The notes below the pieces were generated by a model. The model was not told where the DNA came from. It ran no database searches and worked only from the letters and a program-made list of their open reading frames with translations. Positions 32,835-41,511 of a stretch of DNA of 64,000 nucleotides are shown here, one piece after another. Source of the DNA: JALZEG01 sp046263255 (GTDB taxonomy: Bacteria; Actinomycetota; CADDZG01; WHSQ01); the NCBI GenBank assembly GCA_046263255.1, contig JBHELD010000014.1:1-64000 (forward strand), in the 5' to 3' direction. How positions within the stretch are numbered: the first letter of the stretch is position 1; every line of letters starts with the position of its first letter. A program made the position numbers and the translations under genes.

Positions 32835-34149
32835 GCGCCACCAGGCTCGGCATGATCTCCGGCCCCCTGAGGTGCCCGATGGCCCCGTCGCGCGACGCCG
32901 TCTCGCCGTAGGTCTGCACGCCGTCCGGCGTGACGCCGCCGCCGGACACGAGCAGCGGGACGGGGCCGTCGGTGTGCGCCTTGCGGGCGCAGCTCGTCGA
33001 GTGGTCGGCGGTCACGGCGACGATCGTGCGCGCGAGGTCGAGCTCGTCGAGCAGCGGAGCGAAGAACGACGAGTCGATCTCCTCGATGCTCGCGATCTTC
33101 GCGGCGTGGTCGCCGTCGTGAGCGGGCACGTCGGGTCCCTTGATGTGGATGTACAGCCCGTCGTATCCCTCGATCGCCTCGAGCGCGAGCGCCGCCCACC
33201 GTCCGTACTGCTCCTGCGGAGGGATGCCCGTCGGGGCCTCGACGATCCCCATGCCGGTGAGCCGCGCGATCCCGAGCTCGACCGGCATCTCGACGAAGCA
33301 ACCCATCCGGGGGCCGAACTTCTCGTGGAACGGGACGAGGTCCGGCAGCTGGTCGCCGCCGTCGCGGGTGAGGATGAAGTTTCCGGGCAGCTTCCGCGCG
33401 GCCGCCCGCTTTTGGTTCGTCTCCGATCCCGCCAGGACCTCGTACGACGCCGCAAGCCACTCGTTCGTCAGGCGCGCCGCGCGCTGCGCCGCGGGGTCGT
33501 CCTCGTGCCCGGACACGGGCGTCACGTGCACGACGCGGTTGTCGAACGTCTCCTTCGCCACGCCGAGCGCGCCCTGCCGCCCGTAGGCGGGGTCGGAGTT
33601 CTCAACCTCGGCAGAGAGCGGTCCCTCGTCCGAGCGGATCACGAGCACGCCGCGATGGCCGATCGTCGCGCGGAACTCGAACGACGCTCCCGGGATCCGC
33701 ACTTTCTGCTGCACCTCTTCCGCGAGCGCGTGCGCCTCCTCCGACGACAGGTCCCGCCCGACGCGGCGGTCGAGGATCGTCCATCTCGTCCCCTGGCCGC
33801 TCACCGAGCCGACCGGTCGCCCGACGCCGTCGCGCTCGACCGTCGCGAAGTTGACCCGGTACGCGAGGTCCCCGTCCTTGACGTCGAGCCCCGCGCCGAC
33901 GGCCTCGAGGGGGCCGCGGCCGGTGTGGTGCTCGTGCGGGTCGTAGCCGAGTATCGAGAGCACCGCGATGTCGGACTCCGGTGCGATCCCTTCGCCGACC
34001 GTCGTCACGTAGCCGTTGCGCCCGCCGCGCGCGAGGCGGTCGAGGAGCGGCTTCCGTGCCGCCTCGAGCGGCGTGCGCCCGCGGAGGGCGGGGAGCGGGT
34101 CGTCTCCGAGCCCGTCGAGGATCACGTAGCAGATGCGCTTCAACGCCAT
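32821..34149 (-). CDS. apgM: 2,3-bisphosphoglycerate-independent phosphoglycerate mutase, archaeal type
   Basis: A protein of 442 residues of the alkaline-phosphatase superfamily. CYVILDGLGDDPLPAL gives the metal-binding aspartate, GIAPESDIAVLSILGYDP the phosphoserine region, and IHIKGPDVPAHDGD and VTADHSTSC the remaining metal ligands. It interconverts 3- and 2-phosphoglycerate. A GAGAGGAG Shine-Dalgarno precedes the ATG. It lies 32 bases after tpiA in a glycolytic operon with pgk. The ApgM type replaces the dPGM enzyme common in actinobacteria. Confidence 0.93.
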   Translation of the reverse strand: MALKRICYVILDGLGDDPLPALRGRTPLEAARKPLLDRLARGGRNGYVTTVGEGIAPESDIAVLSILGYDPHEHHTGRGPLEAVGAGLDVKDGDLAYRVNFATVERDGVGRPVGSVSGQGTRWTILDRRVGRDLSSEEAHALAEEVQQKVRIPGASFEFRATIGHRGVLVIRSDEGPLSAEVENSDPAYGRQGALGVAKETFDNRVVHVTPVSGHEDDPAAQRAARLTNEWLAASYEVLAGSETNQKRAAARKLPGNFILTRDGGDQLPDLVPFHEKFGPRMGCFVEMPVELGIARLTGMGIVEAPTGIPPQEQYGRWAALALEAIEGYDGLYIHIKGPDVPAHDGDHAAKIASIEEIDSSFFAPLLDELDLARTIVAVTADHSTSCARKAHTDGPVPLLVSGGGVTPDGVQTYGETASRDGAIGHLRGPEIMPSLVALAKG

Positions 34150-34181
34150 ACGTGCGGCTCCTCTCTCGCGGCCCGCGGGAC

Positions 34182-34949
34182 CTAGCGAACGGCTTTGACG
34201 ATCGCGGCGAAGTCCCCCGCGTCGAGCGAGGCCCCTCCGACGAGGCCGCCGTCCACGTCCGGCTGCCCGACGATCGCCTTCGCGTTGCCCGGCTTCATGC
34301 TCCCGCCGTACAGGATGCGGATCGCGTCGGCGACGTCCTGCGGGAAGACCTGCGCGAGCACGCCCCTGACGAACGCGATCGTCTTCTGCGCGTCGTCGGG
34401 CGTGGCGTTCACCCCGGTGCCGATGGCCCAGATCGGCTCGTACGCGATCACGATCTGCGCCGCCTGCTCCGCGCGCAACCCCTTGAGGCCCTCGCGGACC
34501 TGGCCCTCGACCTTGCGCTCCGTCCGGCCGTTCTCGCGCTCCATCGACGTCTCGCCGCAGCACATGATCGGGATCAGACCCGCGCCCAACGCCGCCCGGA
34601 CCTTCGCGTTGACGTCGTCGTCGGTCTCGCCGAAGAGCTCGCGGCGCTCGGAATGTCCTGCGATGACGTAGGTCACCGCGAGCGCCTTCAGCATGTCGGC
34701 CGAGACCTCACCCGTGAAGGCGCCTTCTTTCGCCGGGTGCAGGTTCTGCGCCCCGAGGCCGATCAGGTAGCGGTCCGAGTCGATGAGCGTCTGAACCGTC
34801 CGCAGCGCGGTGAAGGGCGGGCACACGACGACCTCGACCGCGTCGTAGTCGTGCCCCGCGAGCTCGTGGTTGAGCGCCTGCACGAGCCGCATCGCCTCGA
34901 GATGCGTCTTGAACATCTTCCAGTTGCCGGCGATCAGCGGAGTCCTCAT
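34182..34949 (-). CDS. tpiA: Triosephosphate isomerase
   Basis: A protein of 255 residues, full length. RTPLIAGNWKMFKT carries the catalytic Asn-Lys, VIAGHSERRELFGE the catalytic His, IVIAYEPIWAIGTG the catalytic Glu, and YGGSMKPGNA and GGLVGGASL the phosphate loops. It interconverts dihydroxyacetone phosphate and glyceraldehyde 3-phosphate. AAAGGAAAG precedes the ATG. The pgk stop is 13 bases upstream. Confidence 0.97.
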   Translation of the reverse strand: MRTPLIAGNWKMFKTHLEAMRLVQALNHELAGHDYDAVEVVVCPPFTALRTVQTLIDSDRYLIGLGAQNLHPAKEGAFTGEVSADMLKALAVTYVIAGHSERRELFGETDDDVNAKVRAALGAGLIPIMCCGETSMERENGRTERKVEGQVREGLKGLRAEQAAQIVIAYEPIWAIGTGVNATPDDAQKTIAFVRGVLAQVFPQDVADAIRILYGGSMKPGNAKAIVGQPDVDGGLVGGASLDAGDFAAIVKAVR

Positions 34950-34962
34950 CGAAGCTTTCCTT

Positions 34963-36177
34963 TCATGCCGTGGCCCGCGCCCGCAGCACGGCGACCCCGG
35001 GAAGCTCCCGGCCCTCGAGGAGCTCGAGCGACGCCCCGCCGCCGGTCGAGAGGTGCGAGACGGCGTCCTCCATCCCCAGCTGCGCGAGCGCCGCCGCGGA
35101 GTCGCCGCCGCCGGCGACCGTATACGCCCCCGCTCGCGTCGCGGCCGCGATCGCCTCGGCGACGGCGCGCGTGCCTCCCGCGAACTCGGGAACCTCGAAG
35201 ATGCCCATCGGACCGTTCCACAGCACCGTCCGGGCGCCGTCGATCGCCTTCGCGAAGCGCGTCGCGGTGTCGGGACCGATGTCCACGCCGGCCCGGTCGC
35301 CGATCGCGTCGAGCGGCACGGTGTCGCACGACGACGGGTTATCCGGGGCGTCCGCCGCGACCACGTCGGTCGGGAGCACGACCTGAACGTCCTTGTCGGC
35401 GGCGCGGCCCAGGACGTCCCTCACCTCGTCCACGCGATCGTGCTCGACGAGCGACCGCCCGACGTCGTGCCCCTGCGCGACGAGCAGCGTGAACGCCATC
35501 GCGCCGCCGATGCAGATCGAGTCGACGCGTTCGAGCAGGTTGCCGACGACGCTCAGCTTGTCCGAGACCTTCGCGCCGCCGAGAACCGCGACGAACGGGT
35601 GATCGGGCGAATGGAGCAGCCGCTCGAGCTTCGCCACCTCGTCCGCCAGCAGGTACCCGGCGGCGGCGGGAAGCACCTCCGCCACGCCGGCGATCGAGGC
35701 GTGGGCGCGGTGCGCCGCCCCGAACGCGTCGTCCACGTAGGCGGCGGCCAGGTTCGCCAGCGCCTGCGCGAAGTCGGCGTCGTTGCGCTCCTCGCCGGGC
35801 TCGAACCGGAGGTTCTCGAGCAGCACGACCTCGTAGTTGCTCGCGCACGCGAGGCGGGCGCTCTCGCCCACGACGTCGCCGGCGACCTCCACGTGACGTC
35901 CCAGGAGCTCGGCGAGGCGGTCGCCGACTGGCTTCAGGCTCAGCTCGTCGACGACCTTGCCTTCAGGACGGCCGAGGTGCGAGCAGACGGCGAGGCGGGC
36001 GTCCCGCTCCAGCAGCGCGCGCAGCGTCGGAAGGCACGCCCGGATCCTGAGGTCGTCGGTGATCCGGCCGTCCTTCAGCGGGACGTTGAGGTCGCAGCGC
36101 ACGAGGACGCGCTTGCCCTGGACGTCGAGCGAGTCGATGCCCGGCAGTGCGGTGGGTGTCTCTGGAGCGGGGCCCAC
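34963..36177 (-). CDS. pgk: Phosphoglycerate kinase
   Basis: A protein of 404 residues from a GTG at 36177. The family core begins GIDSLDVQGKRVLVRCDLNV. SHLGRPEG, LLENLRFEPGEERND, GGAKVSDKL, WNGPMGIFEVPEF and AGGGDSAAAL are the substrate and nucleotide motifs. A CTG at 36147 would give 394 residues, closer to the usual length. Neither start has a clear Shine-Dalgarno. In most actinobacteria gap is immediately upstream. Here a large plus-strand gene has been placed between them. Confidence 0.94.
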   Translation of the reverse strand: MGPAPETPTALPGIDSLDVQGKRVLVRCDLNVPLKDGRITDDLRIRACLPTLRALLERDARLAVCSHLGRPEGKVVDELSLKPVGDRLAELLGRHVEVAGDVVGESARLACASNYEVVLLENLRFEPGEERNDADFAQALANLAAAYVDDAFGAAHRAHASIAGVAEVLPAAAGYLLADEVAKLERLLHSPDHPFVAVLGGAKVSDKLSVVGNLLERVDSICIGGAMAFTLLVAQGHDVGRSLVEHDRVDEVRDVLGRAADKDVQVVLPTDVVAADAPDNPSSCDTVPLDAIGDRAGVDIGPDTATRFAKAIDGARTVLWNGPMGIFEVPEFAGGTRAVAEAIAAATRAGAYTVAGGGDSAAALAQLGMEDAVSHLSTGGGASLELLEGRELPGVAVLRARATA

Positions 36178-36396
36178 TTCGGGCCGAGTGTAGAAGGTCG
36201 GGCCGGGGCCGCGGGGTGCTCCTGCGGCTACGCACGTGCCGCAGCGCTCACGGCTCGTCGGGAACGGGATCTTTCTCTGTTCGAGATGTCGTGCCACCGG
36301 CACTGAGTAAGCTGCCTAACAGCGCGATTCCGGCCCCCACGCGATGCTCGACCCAAGGGCGGATCGCACGCGCCGCACGAGCGACTGGAGAGGCCA

Positions 36397-38487
36397 ATGG
36401 AGTTCGAGTCACCGCGGTTCATCGGTAATCCCGTCCTCGAAGAGATCCTCAACGATCCGGACACCGGCACCAAGAAGCTCCAGAAGGGCAGCGACCCGGA
36501 CGCGGTCCGGGCCGTCCAGCAGGCCCTCTTCGACCTCGGCTGGTCCCTCCGGATGGACCCGCCGGTCGCCTCGGCGGAGGAGTTCGTCGACGGCGACTAC
36601 GGCCCCGCCACCGGGCGTGCCGTCCTCGCCTACAAGACCCACTACAACCTGCGCTTCCCGCCCGACGACCCGAACGGGTTCGTCGACGAGTTCGCCGGGC
36701 CGCGGACGCTCCGCAAGCTCGACCCCCAGTGCGTGTTGCTCGACGAGGCGAACGCGGCGATCGACACGAAGGTCGCCGAGCTCTCGGTCGTCGGGGTCGA
36801 CGTCTCGCCCACGGGAGCGACGACGATCTTCGACAACTCACCCGGAGCGGTTCGTCCCGCGACGATCGCCCAGACGAACGGCGGGATCTTCTACAAGCGC
36901 GGGATCGGGGCGTTCGAGGTCCACGGCGCGATCTTCGCTTCCTACCAGGCAGAGCATGGCTCGGCCGAAGGACCCCTCGGCTACCCGGTGACCGACGAAG
37001 TCGACAACCCCGAGGTGACCGGCGGACGGATGAGCGAGTTCGAGAACGGCGTCCTCTTCTGGGATCCCGCGTCGGGGGTCACGACGGAGCCCGTTGCGAC
37101 CGAGACGGTCCGCCAGGTGATGGTCAAGGTCGTCGACACGATCCCGCTGGGGATCGAGCCGGGAGGAGCGGTCACGCCGGGTGAGATGGCGTCGCTCGTC
37201 GGCTCCAACGAGGGCGCCGCAGTCGCGCAAGCGCTGGAGGCACTCGCTCCCGGCCTCGCGCTGCGGCCGATCTTCGAGCTCGCCGGGACGCCGGAGCTCG
37301 ACGCGATGATCGCTCAGGCGAAGGAGCAGGATCCCGAGTACTCACCGCCCAATTTCTCGAACTTCCTCTCGATCGACTGCCCGGACGAGGTCGACCCGGA
37401 GGCGATCGCCACTGCGCTGAGACAGTGGGACGGGGTCGTCGAGTTCGCCTACGAGGAGCTCGTCGCGTCGGACCCGGCGGTGGTCGGGACGACGAACCCT
37501 CGGTTCGCCGGGCAGGGATACCTTGCCGCGGCGCCGGGGGGCGTCGGCGTGCAGTCGGCATGGGCGAAGGGGGTCGACGGGAGCGGGACTGGGTTCATCG
37601 ACCTCGAGCAGGGATGGTCGCTCGACCACGAGGACCTGCCTCCCGGGATTCAGCTCCTCTCGGGGGACATCCGCCCGACCAGCCGCTTCCACGGCACGGG
37701 GGTCCTCGGTGTGGTCGCCGGTGTCGACAACACGCTCGGCGTCGCCGGGATCGCGCCGCAGACGTTCGCGCGGGTCATCTCCTACTTCAGGAAGGGCAGC
37801 ACGACGTTCAACACGCAGAAGGACAGGCAGCAGATCGCCAACACGATCATGAACGCGACGCCCGCGCTGCGGTTCGGGGACGTGTTGCTCCTCGAGGTTC
37901 AGCTTGCGACACGCCTCAACGGCCGGCTGAGGTTCGCGCCCGTCGAGATCTCGCCCGTCGTCGCCACTGCGATCCAGCTCGCGACGAAGGTCGGCGTGAT
38001 CGTGATCGAGGCTGCCGGCAACGGCAGGTCCAACATCGACGACATGACCGATCCCGCCGGCAAGCGGACGCTTGCGCGCGGGCACGCGGACTTCAAAGAC
38101 ACCGGAGCGATCATGGTCGGCGGGTGCACGTCGACGCAACCACATGGGCGCCAAACGATTTCGAACTTTGGGAGCCGAGTGGACTGCTGCGCGTGGGGCG
38201 AGAACATGGTCACGGCCGGAAACAGTGCGACGCCCACGAAGAAGGACGCGTACCAGACGGACTTCGGAGGGACGTCCGGCGCGTCTGCGATCATCGCGGG
38301 CGTGGCGCTGCTCTTCCAGGAGCTGAGGACCAAGCTCACGCCGAAGTCCGGCGCGGGCAAGGCCTCACCGGCGACGATGAGGAGGGTCCTCGCGAACGCC
38401 GCGAACTGCACCGCGGTCGCGACCGCCGAGCCCATCGGCCACATGCCCGACTTCGCAAGGATCATCGCGAACGAATTCACTCCGTGA
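36397..38487 (+). CDS. Peptidoglycan-binding / LGFP-repeat / S8 protease multidomain protein
   Basis: A protein of 696 residues. Residues about 30-110 form a PG_binding_1 domain (VRAVQQALFDLGW, DYGPATGRAVLAYKTHYNL). About 155-230 contain LGFP-type sequence (YQAEHGSAEGPLGYPVTDEV). About 380-690 form an S8 fold with Asp402 (GTGFIDLEQGW), His432 (SRFHGTGVLG) and Ser627 (FGGTSGASAIIAG). No signal peptide is visible, which is odd for cell-wall-binding modules. GGAGAGG precedes the ATG. It sits alone on the plus strand between pgk and gap, as an insertion into a conserved glycolytic cluster. Confidence 0.82.
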   Translation: MEFESPRFIGNPVLEEILNDPDTGTKKLQKGSDPDAVRAVQQALFDLGWSLRMDPPVASAEEFVDGDYGPATGRAVLAYKTHYNLRFPPDDPNGFVDEFAGPRTLRKLDPQCVLLDEANAAIDTKVAELSVVGVDVSPTGATTIFDNSPGAVRPATIAQTNGGIFYKRGIGAFEVHGAIFASYQAEHGSAEGPLGYPVTDEVDNPEVTGGRMSEFENGVLFWDPASGVTTEPVATETVRQVMVKVVDTIPLGIEPGGAVTPGEMASLVGSNEGAAVAQALEALAPGLALRPIFELAGTPELDAMIAQAKEQDPEYSPPNFSNFLSIDCPDEVDPEAIATALRQWDGVVEFAYEELVASDPAVVGTTNPRFAGQGYLAAAPGGVGVQSAWAKGVDGSGTGFIDLEQGWSLDHEDLPPGIQLLSGDIRPTSRFHGTGVLGVVAGVDNTLGVAGIAPQTFARVISYFRKGSTTFNTQKDRQQIANTIMNATPALRFGDVLLLEVQLATRLNGRLRFAPVEISPVVATAIQLATKVGVIVIEAAGNGRSNIDDMTDPAGKRTLARGHADFKDTGAIMVGGCTSTQPHGRQTISNFGSRVDCCAWGENMVTAGNSATPTKKDAYQTDFGGTSGASAIIAGVALLFQELRTKLTPKSGAGKASPATMRRVLANAANCTAVATAEPIGHMPDFARIIANEFTP

Positions 38488-38661
38488 CGATCTTGGTCCC
38501 CGTCTGAAGGGACTAGTGGTCGTCGTGGTCGCTTCCGGGCCGGGAGCGTGCGCGCACGAGGGCCCGGGGAAAGACGCGCGGCGATCCGCCTCGGTGAGCC
38601 AAAACGTGCGGCGTGCGTACGTATTCGCGCAACGAGGGTGCGGGTTGCGCCCGCCGGCGGG

Positions 38662-39669
38662 CTACAGCTTGCTCGCCACCAGGGCGGTCAGGTCCACCAG
38701 ACGGTTCGAGTAGCCCCACTCGTTGTCGTACCAGCCCAGCACCTTGACCATGTTCCCGATCACCATCGTCGAGGCGCCGTCGATGATGCACGAGTGCGAG
38801 TTGCCGACGATGTCGCTCGAGACGATCTCGTCCTCGGTGTACTCGAGGATCCCCTTCATCCCGGCGGACTGAGCCGACTCGCGATACGCGTTGTTCACCT
38901 CTTCCTTCGTCGGCTCCCCGTTCAGCACCGCGACGATGTCGGTGATCGAGCCGTCGGGCACCGGGACGCGCAGGGCGAGGCCGTCGAGGCGCCCCTTCAG
39001 CTCGGGCATCGCGAGCGACGCGGCCTTCGCGGCCCCCGTGGTCGTCGGGATGATGTTGACGGCCGCGGCCCGGGCGCGGCGGAGGTCGTCGCGGGCGAGG
39101 TCGAGCGTGTTCTGGTCGTTGGTGTACGCGTGGCAGGTCGTCATGAAGCCCTTGTCGATGCCCCAGCTTTCCTGGAGGACCTTCGTCATCGGCACGACGC
39201 AGTTGGTCGTGCACGACGCGTTCGAGATGATGTGGTGCTGTGACGGGTCGTACTCCTCGTGGTTCACGCCGATCACGATCGTGATGTCCTCGTCCTTCGC
39301 GGGGGCAGAGATGATGACCTTCTTCGCGCCGCCGTCGACGTGCTTGCCGGCGTCCGCGCGCTTCGTGAAGAAGCCGGTCGACTCGATCACGATGTCGACG
39401 CCGAGGTCGCCCCAGGGGAGCTGCCCCGGGTCGCGCTCCGACAGCAGCTTGACGTCCTCGCCGTCGATCGTGAACCCGCCGTTGCTCACCTTGACCTCGC
39501 GGTCGAACCGCCCGTGGACGGAGTCGTACTTCAGGAGGTGCGCCATCGTCTCGGCGTCGCCCAGGTCGTTGACGGCCACGAGCTGCAGGTCCGCGCCGTG
39601 CTTCTTCAGCGCTCTGTAGAAGTTGCGGCCGATCCGGCCAAAGCCGTTGATCCCGATACGCGTCGCCAT
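38662..39669 (-). CDS. gap: Glyceraldehyde-3-phosphate dehydrogenase, type I
   Basis: A protein of 335 residues. RIGINGFGRIGRNFYRAL is the NAD site, SNASCTTNCVVP has the active-site cysteine, and TTCHAYTNDQNTLDLA carries the catalytic histidine. WYDNEWGYSNRLVDL is the conserved end. It oxidises glyceraldehyde 3-phosphate with phosphate. GGGAGGGAT precedes the ATG. It lies only 64 bases after yvcK, with no whiA between. Confidence 0.97.
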   Translation of the reverse strand: MATRIGINGFGRIGRNFYRALKKHGADLQLVAVNDLGDAETMAHLLKYDSVHGRFDREVKVSNGGFTIDGEDVKLLSERDPGQLPWGDLGVDIVIESTGFFTKRADAGKHVDGGAKKVIISAPAKDEDITIVIGVNHEEYDPSQHHIISNASCTTNCVVPMTKVLQESWGIDKGFMTTCHAYTNDQNTLDLARDDLRRARAAAVNIIPTTTGAAKAASLAMPELKGRLDGLALRVPVPDGSITDIVAVLNGEPTKEEVNNAYRESAQSAGMKGILEYTEDEIVSSDIVGNSHSCIIDGASTMVIGNMVKVLGWYDNEWGYSNRLVDLTALVASKL

Positions 39670-39733
39670 CGACGATCCCTCCCGAGGTGTTGGTCGAAGT
39701 GTGGGTGTCCGCCCATCCTAACGGCGGGAGGTC

Positions 39734-40612
39734 TCAGCGAAGCGAGGAGAGGACCTCGGCGAGCCGCTCGGGGTCGTGCGCGCCGCTCTCCGACGCCACG
39801 TCGGCTTCGACGACGCGCACTCCCAGCCCCCTCAGCGACGTCACGTCGACGCCGTCGACCGGCAGCGCCGGCGACTGTACGACGGCCACGTCGACGGTGT
39901 TCGCGCCCGCGTGCGCCAGCAGAGACTCCACGTGGGCCGCGGCATCCAGCCCCTCGGTCTCGCCCTTCTGCATCCGCGCGTTGCACACGAAGACGCGCGT
40001 CGCCGCCGTCTCCTGCAGCGCCTTGCGCACCCCCGGGACCAGGATGGTGGCGATCAGGCTCGTGAACAGGCTGCCGGGCCCGAGCACCACCTGGTCCGCG
40101 CCGCGGATCGCCCGGACCGCGGCGGGGTTGGCGCGCGGGTTGCGCGGCTCCAGGAACAGCGCCTGGATCGGGTCCTTCGTCTGCGCGACCGCGACCTGGC
40201 CGCGGACCACGCCGTCGCGCACCTGCGCCATGAGCGCGACGACCTCGCCGGTCGCGGGGTAGACGCGGCCCTCGCAGCCGAGCATCCGGCCGGCGGCGGC
40301 GACCGCCTCCGCGAAGTCGCCGGTCATCTCGGTGAGCGCCGCGATGATCAGGTTCCCGACGGTGTGGCCCGTCAGCGCGCCCTCGCGGAACCGGTGCTGG
40401 TAGAGCCGCGCCCGCTCGTCGTCGCCGGCGAGCGCCACGAGGCAGTTCCGGATGTCGCCGGGCGGCGGGATGCCGAGCTCGCGCGTCAGCTTGCCCGACG
40501 AGCCGCCGTCGTCGGCGACCGTGACGACCGCGGAGATGTCCTCCGCGTAGTGGCGGGCGGCCAGCAGCGTCGCGGCGAGACCGTGCCCGCCGCCGATGCC
40601 GGTCACCCTCAC
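39734..40612 (-). CDS. yvcK: YvcK/CofD-like gluconeogenesis factor
   Basis: A protein of 292 residues. RVTGIGGGHGLAATLLAARH is the nucleotide-binding start. VVTVADDGGSSGKLTREL and HTVGNLIIAALTE are hallmark motifs of the YvcK/CofD superfamily. YvcK binds UDP-sugars and helps control cell-wall precursor flow and carbon use. The GTG start overlaps the rapZ stop (GTGA). Confidence 0.92.
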   Translation of the reverse strand: MRVTGIGGGHGLAATLLAARHYAEDISAVVTVADDGGSSGKLTRELGIPPPGDIRNCLVALAGDDERARLYQHRFREGALTGHTVGNLIIAALTEMTGDFAEAVAAAGRMLGCEGRVYPATGEVVALMAQVRDGVVRGQVAVAQTKDPIQALFLEPRNPRANPAAVRAIRGADQVVLGPGSLFTSLIATILVPGVRKALQETAATRVFVCNARMQKGETEGLDAAAHVESLLAHAGANTVDVAVVQSPALPVDGVDVTSLRGLGVRVVEADVASESGAHDPERLAEVLSSLR

Positions 40613-41511
40613 GGCGCCGTCACCGCCGGCGGTTTCTCGACGTCGCGGTGGATGACCTTCGCGAGGTATCCCTTGTCCTGGAGGAACGCGCCGATCTCCT
40701 CGGCGAGAACGACCGAGCGGTGCCTCCCGCCGGTGCACCCGACCGCGATCGTCAGATAGTGGCGCCCCTCGCTCTCGTACCCCGGGAGCAGCACCGCCAA
40801 GAGGTCCTTCGCCTTCACCAGGAAGTCCCCCGTCACGTCCTTCTCGAGGACGTACTCGCGCACGGGGGGCTGCAGCCCGGTCAGCTCGCGCAGGCCCTCG
40901 ACCCAGTGTGGGTTCGGAAGAAAGCGGACGTCGAGCACGAGGTCCGAGTCGAGCGGGAGCCCGAACTTGTAGCCGAACGAGATGATCGTGGTCTTCAGGC
41001 CCTCTGCGGGATGTCCCGCCTCGAAGTACGCGCCGAGCTTGCGCCTGAGGTCCCGGACCGTCAGGTCGGACGTGTCGATGATGAGGTCGGCGCTGCCGCG
41101 CAGCGACTGCATCAGCTTGCGCTCGCGCTGGATGCCGATCGCGACCCGGTCCTCCAGCGCCAGCGGGTGGCGGCGGCGCGTCGCGTCGAACCGCCGCACG
41201 AGGGCATCGTCGTCGGCCTCGAGGAAGACCAGACGGAAGGTCCCCACGTCGCGTCGCAGCTCCGCCAGCGCGGCCTTGGCCTCGCTGAAGAACGTCCCGC
41301 CGCGGGAGTCGACCACGATCGCGATGCGGGAGATGTCGTTGCCGGGAGCGAACGCGAGCGAGAGCATCTTGCCGATCAGCGCCGGCGGCAGGTTGTCGAT
41401 CACGAACCACCCGAGGTCCTCGAAGGCCTTGCCCGCCTCCGACATCCCGGCTCCCGAGAGGCCGCTGATGACCGTGACCTCGACGTCCTTGCGGACGATC
41501 TCGTCGCTCAC
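40609..41511 (-). CDS. rapZ: RapZ/YvcJ family nucleotide-binding protein
   Basis: A protein of 300 residues. EDLGWFVIDNLPPALI, DSRGGTFF, FLEADDDALVRRF and the C-terminal GCTGGRHRSVVLAEEI are strongly conserved. The Walker A region reads GLSGAGMS where the family normally has Lys or Arg before the Ser, so nucleotide binding may be weakened. In E. coli the protein guides RNase E to a small RNA. In Gram-positives YvcJ hydrolyses GTP/ATP. The GTG start overlaps the uvrC stop, and its stop overlaps the yvcK start. Confidence 0.92.
   Translation of the reverse strand: MSDEIVRKDVEVTVISGLSGAGMSEAGKAFEDLGWFVIDNLPPALIGKMLSLAFAPGNDISRIAIVVDSRGGTFFSEAKAALAELRRDVGTFRLVFLEADDDALVRRFDATRRRHPLALEDRVAIGIQRERKLMQSLRGSADLIIDTSDLTVRDLRRKLGAYFEAGHPAEGLKTTIISFGYKFGLPLDSDLVLDVRFLPNPHWVEGLRELTGLQPPVREYVLEKDVTGDFLVKAKDLLAVLLPGYESEGRHYLTIAVGCTGGRHRSVVLAEEIGAFLQDKGYLAKVIHRDVEKPPAVTAP

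Noticed and set aside
38488..38661. Hairpin GTCCC-N8-GGGAC after the large subtilase gene as a terminator
   Set aside because: Only five base pairs, a large loop and no T-run on either strand.
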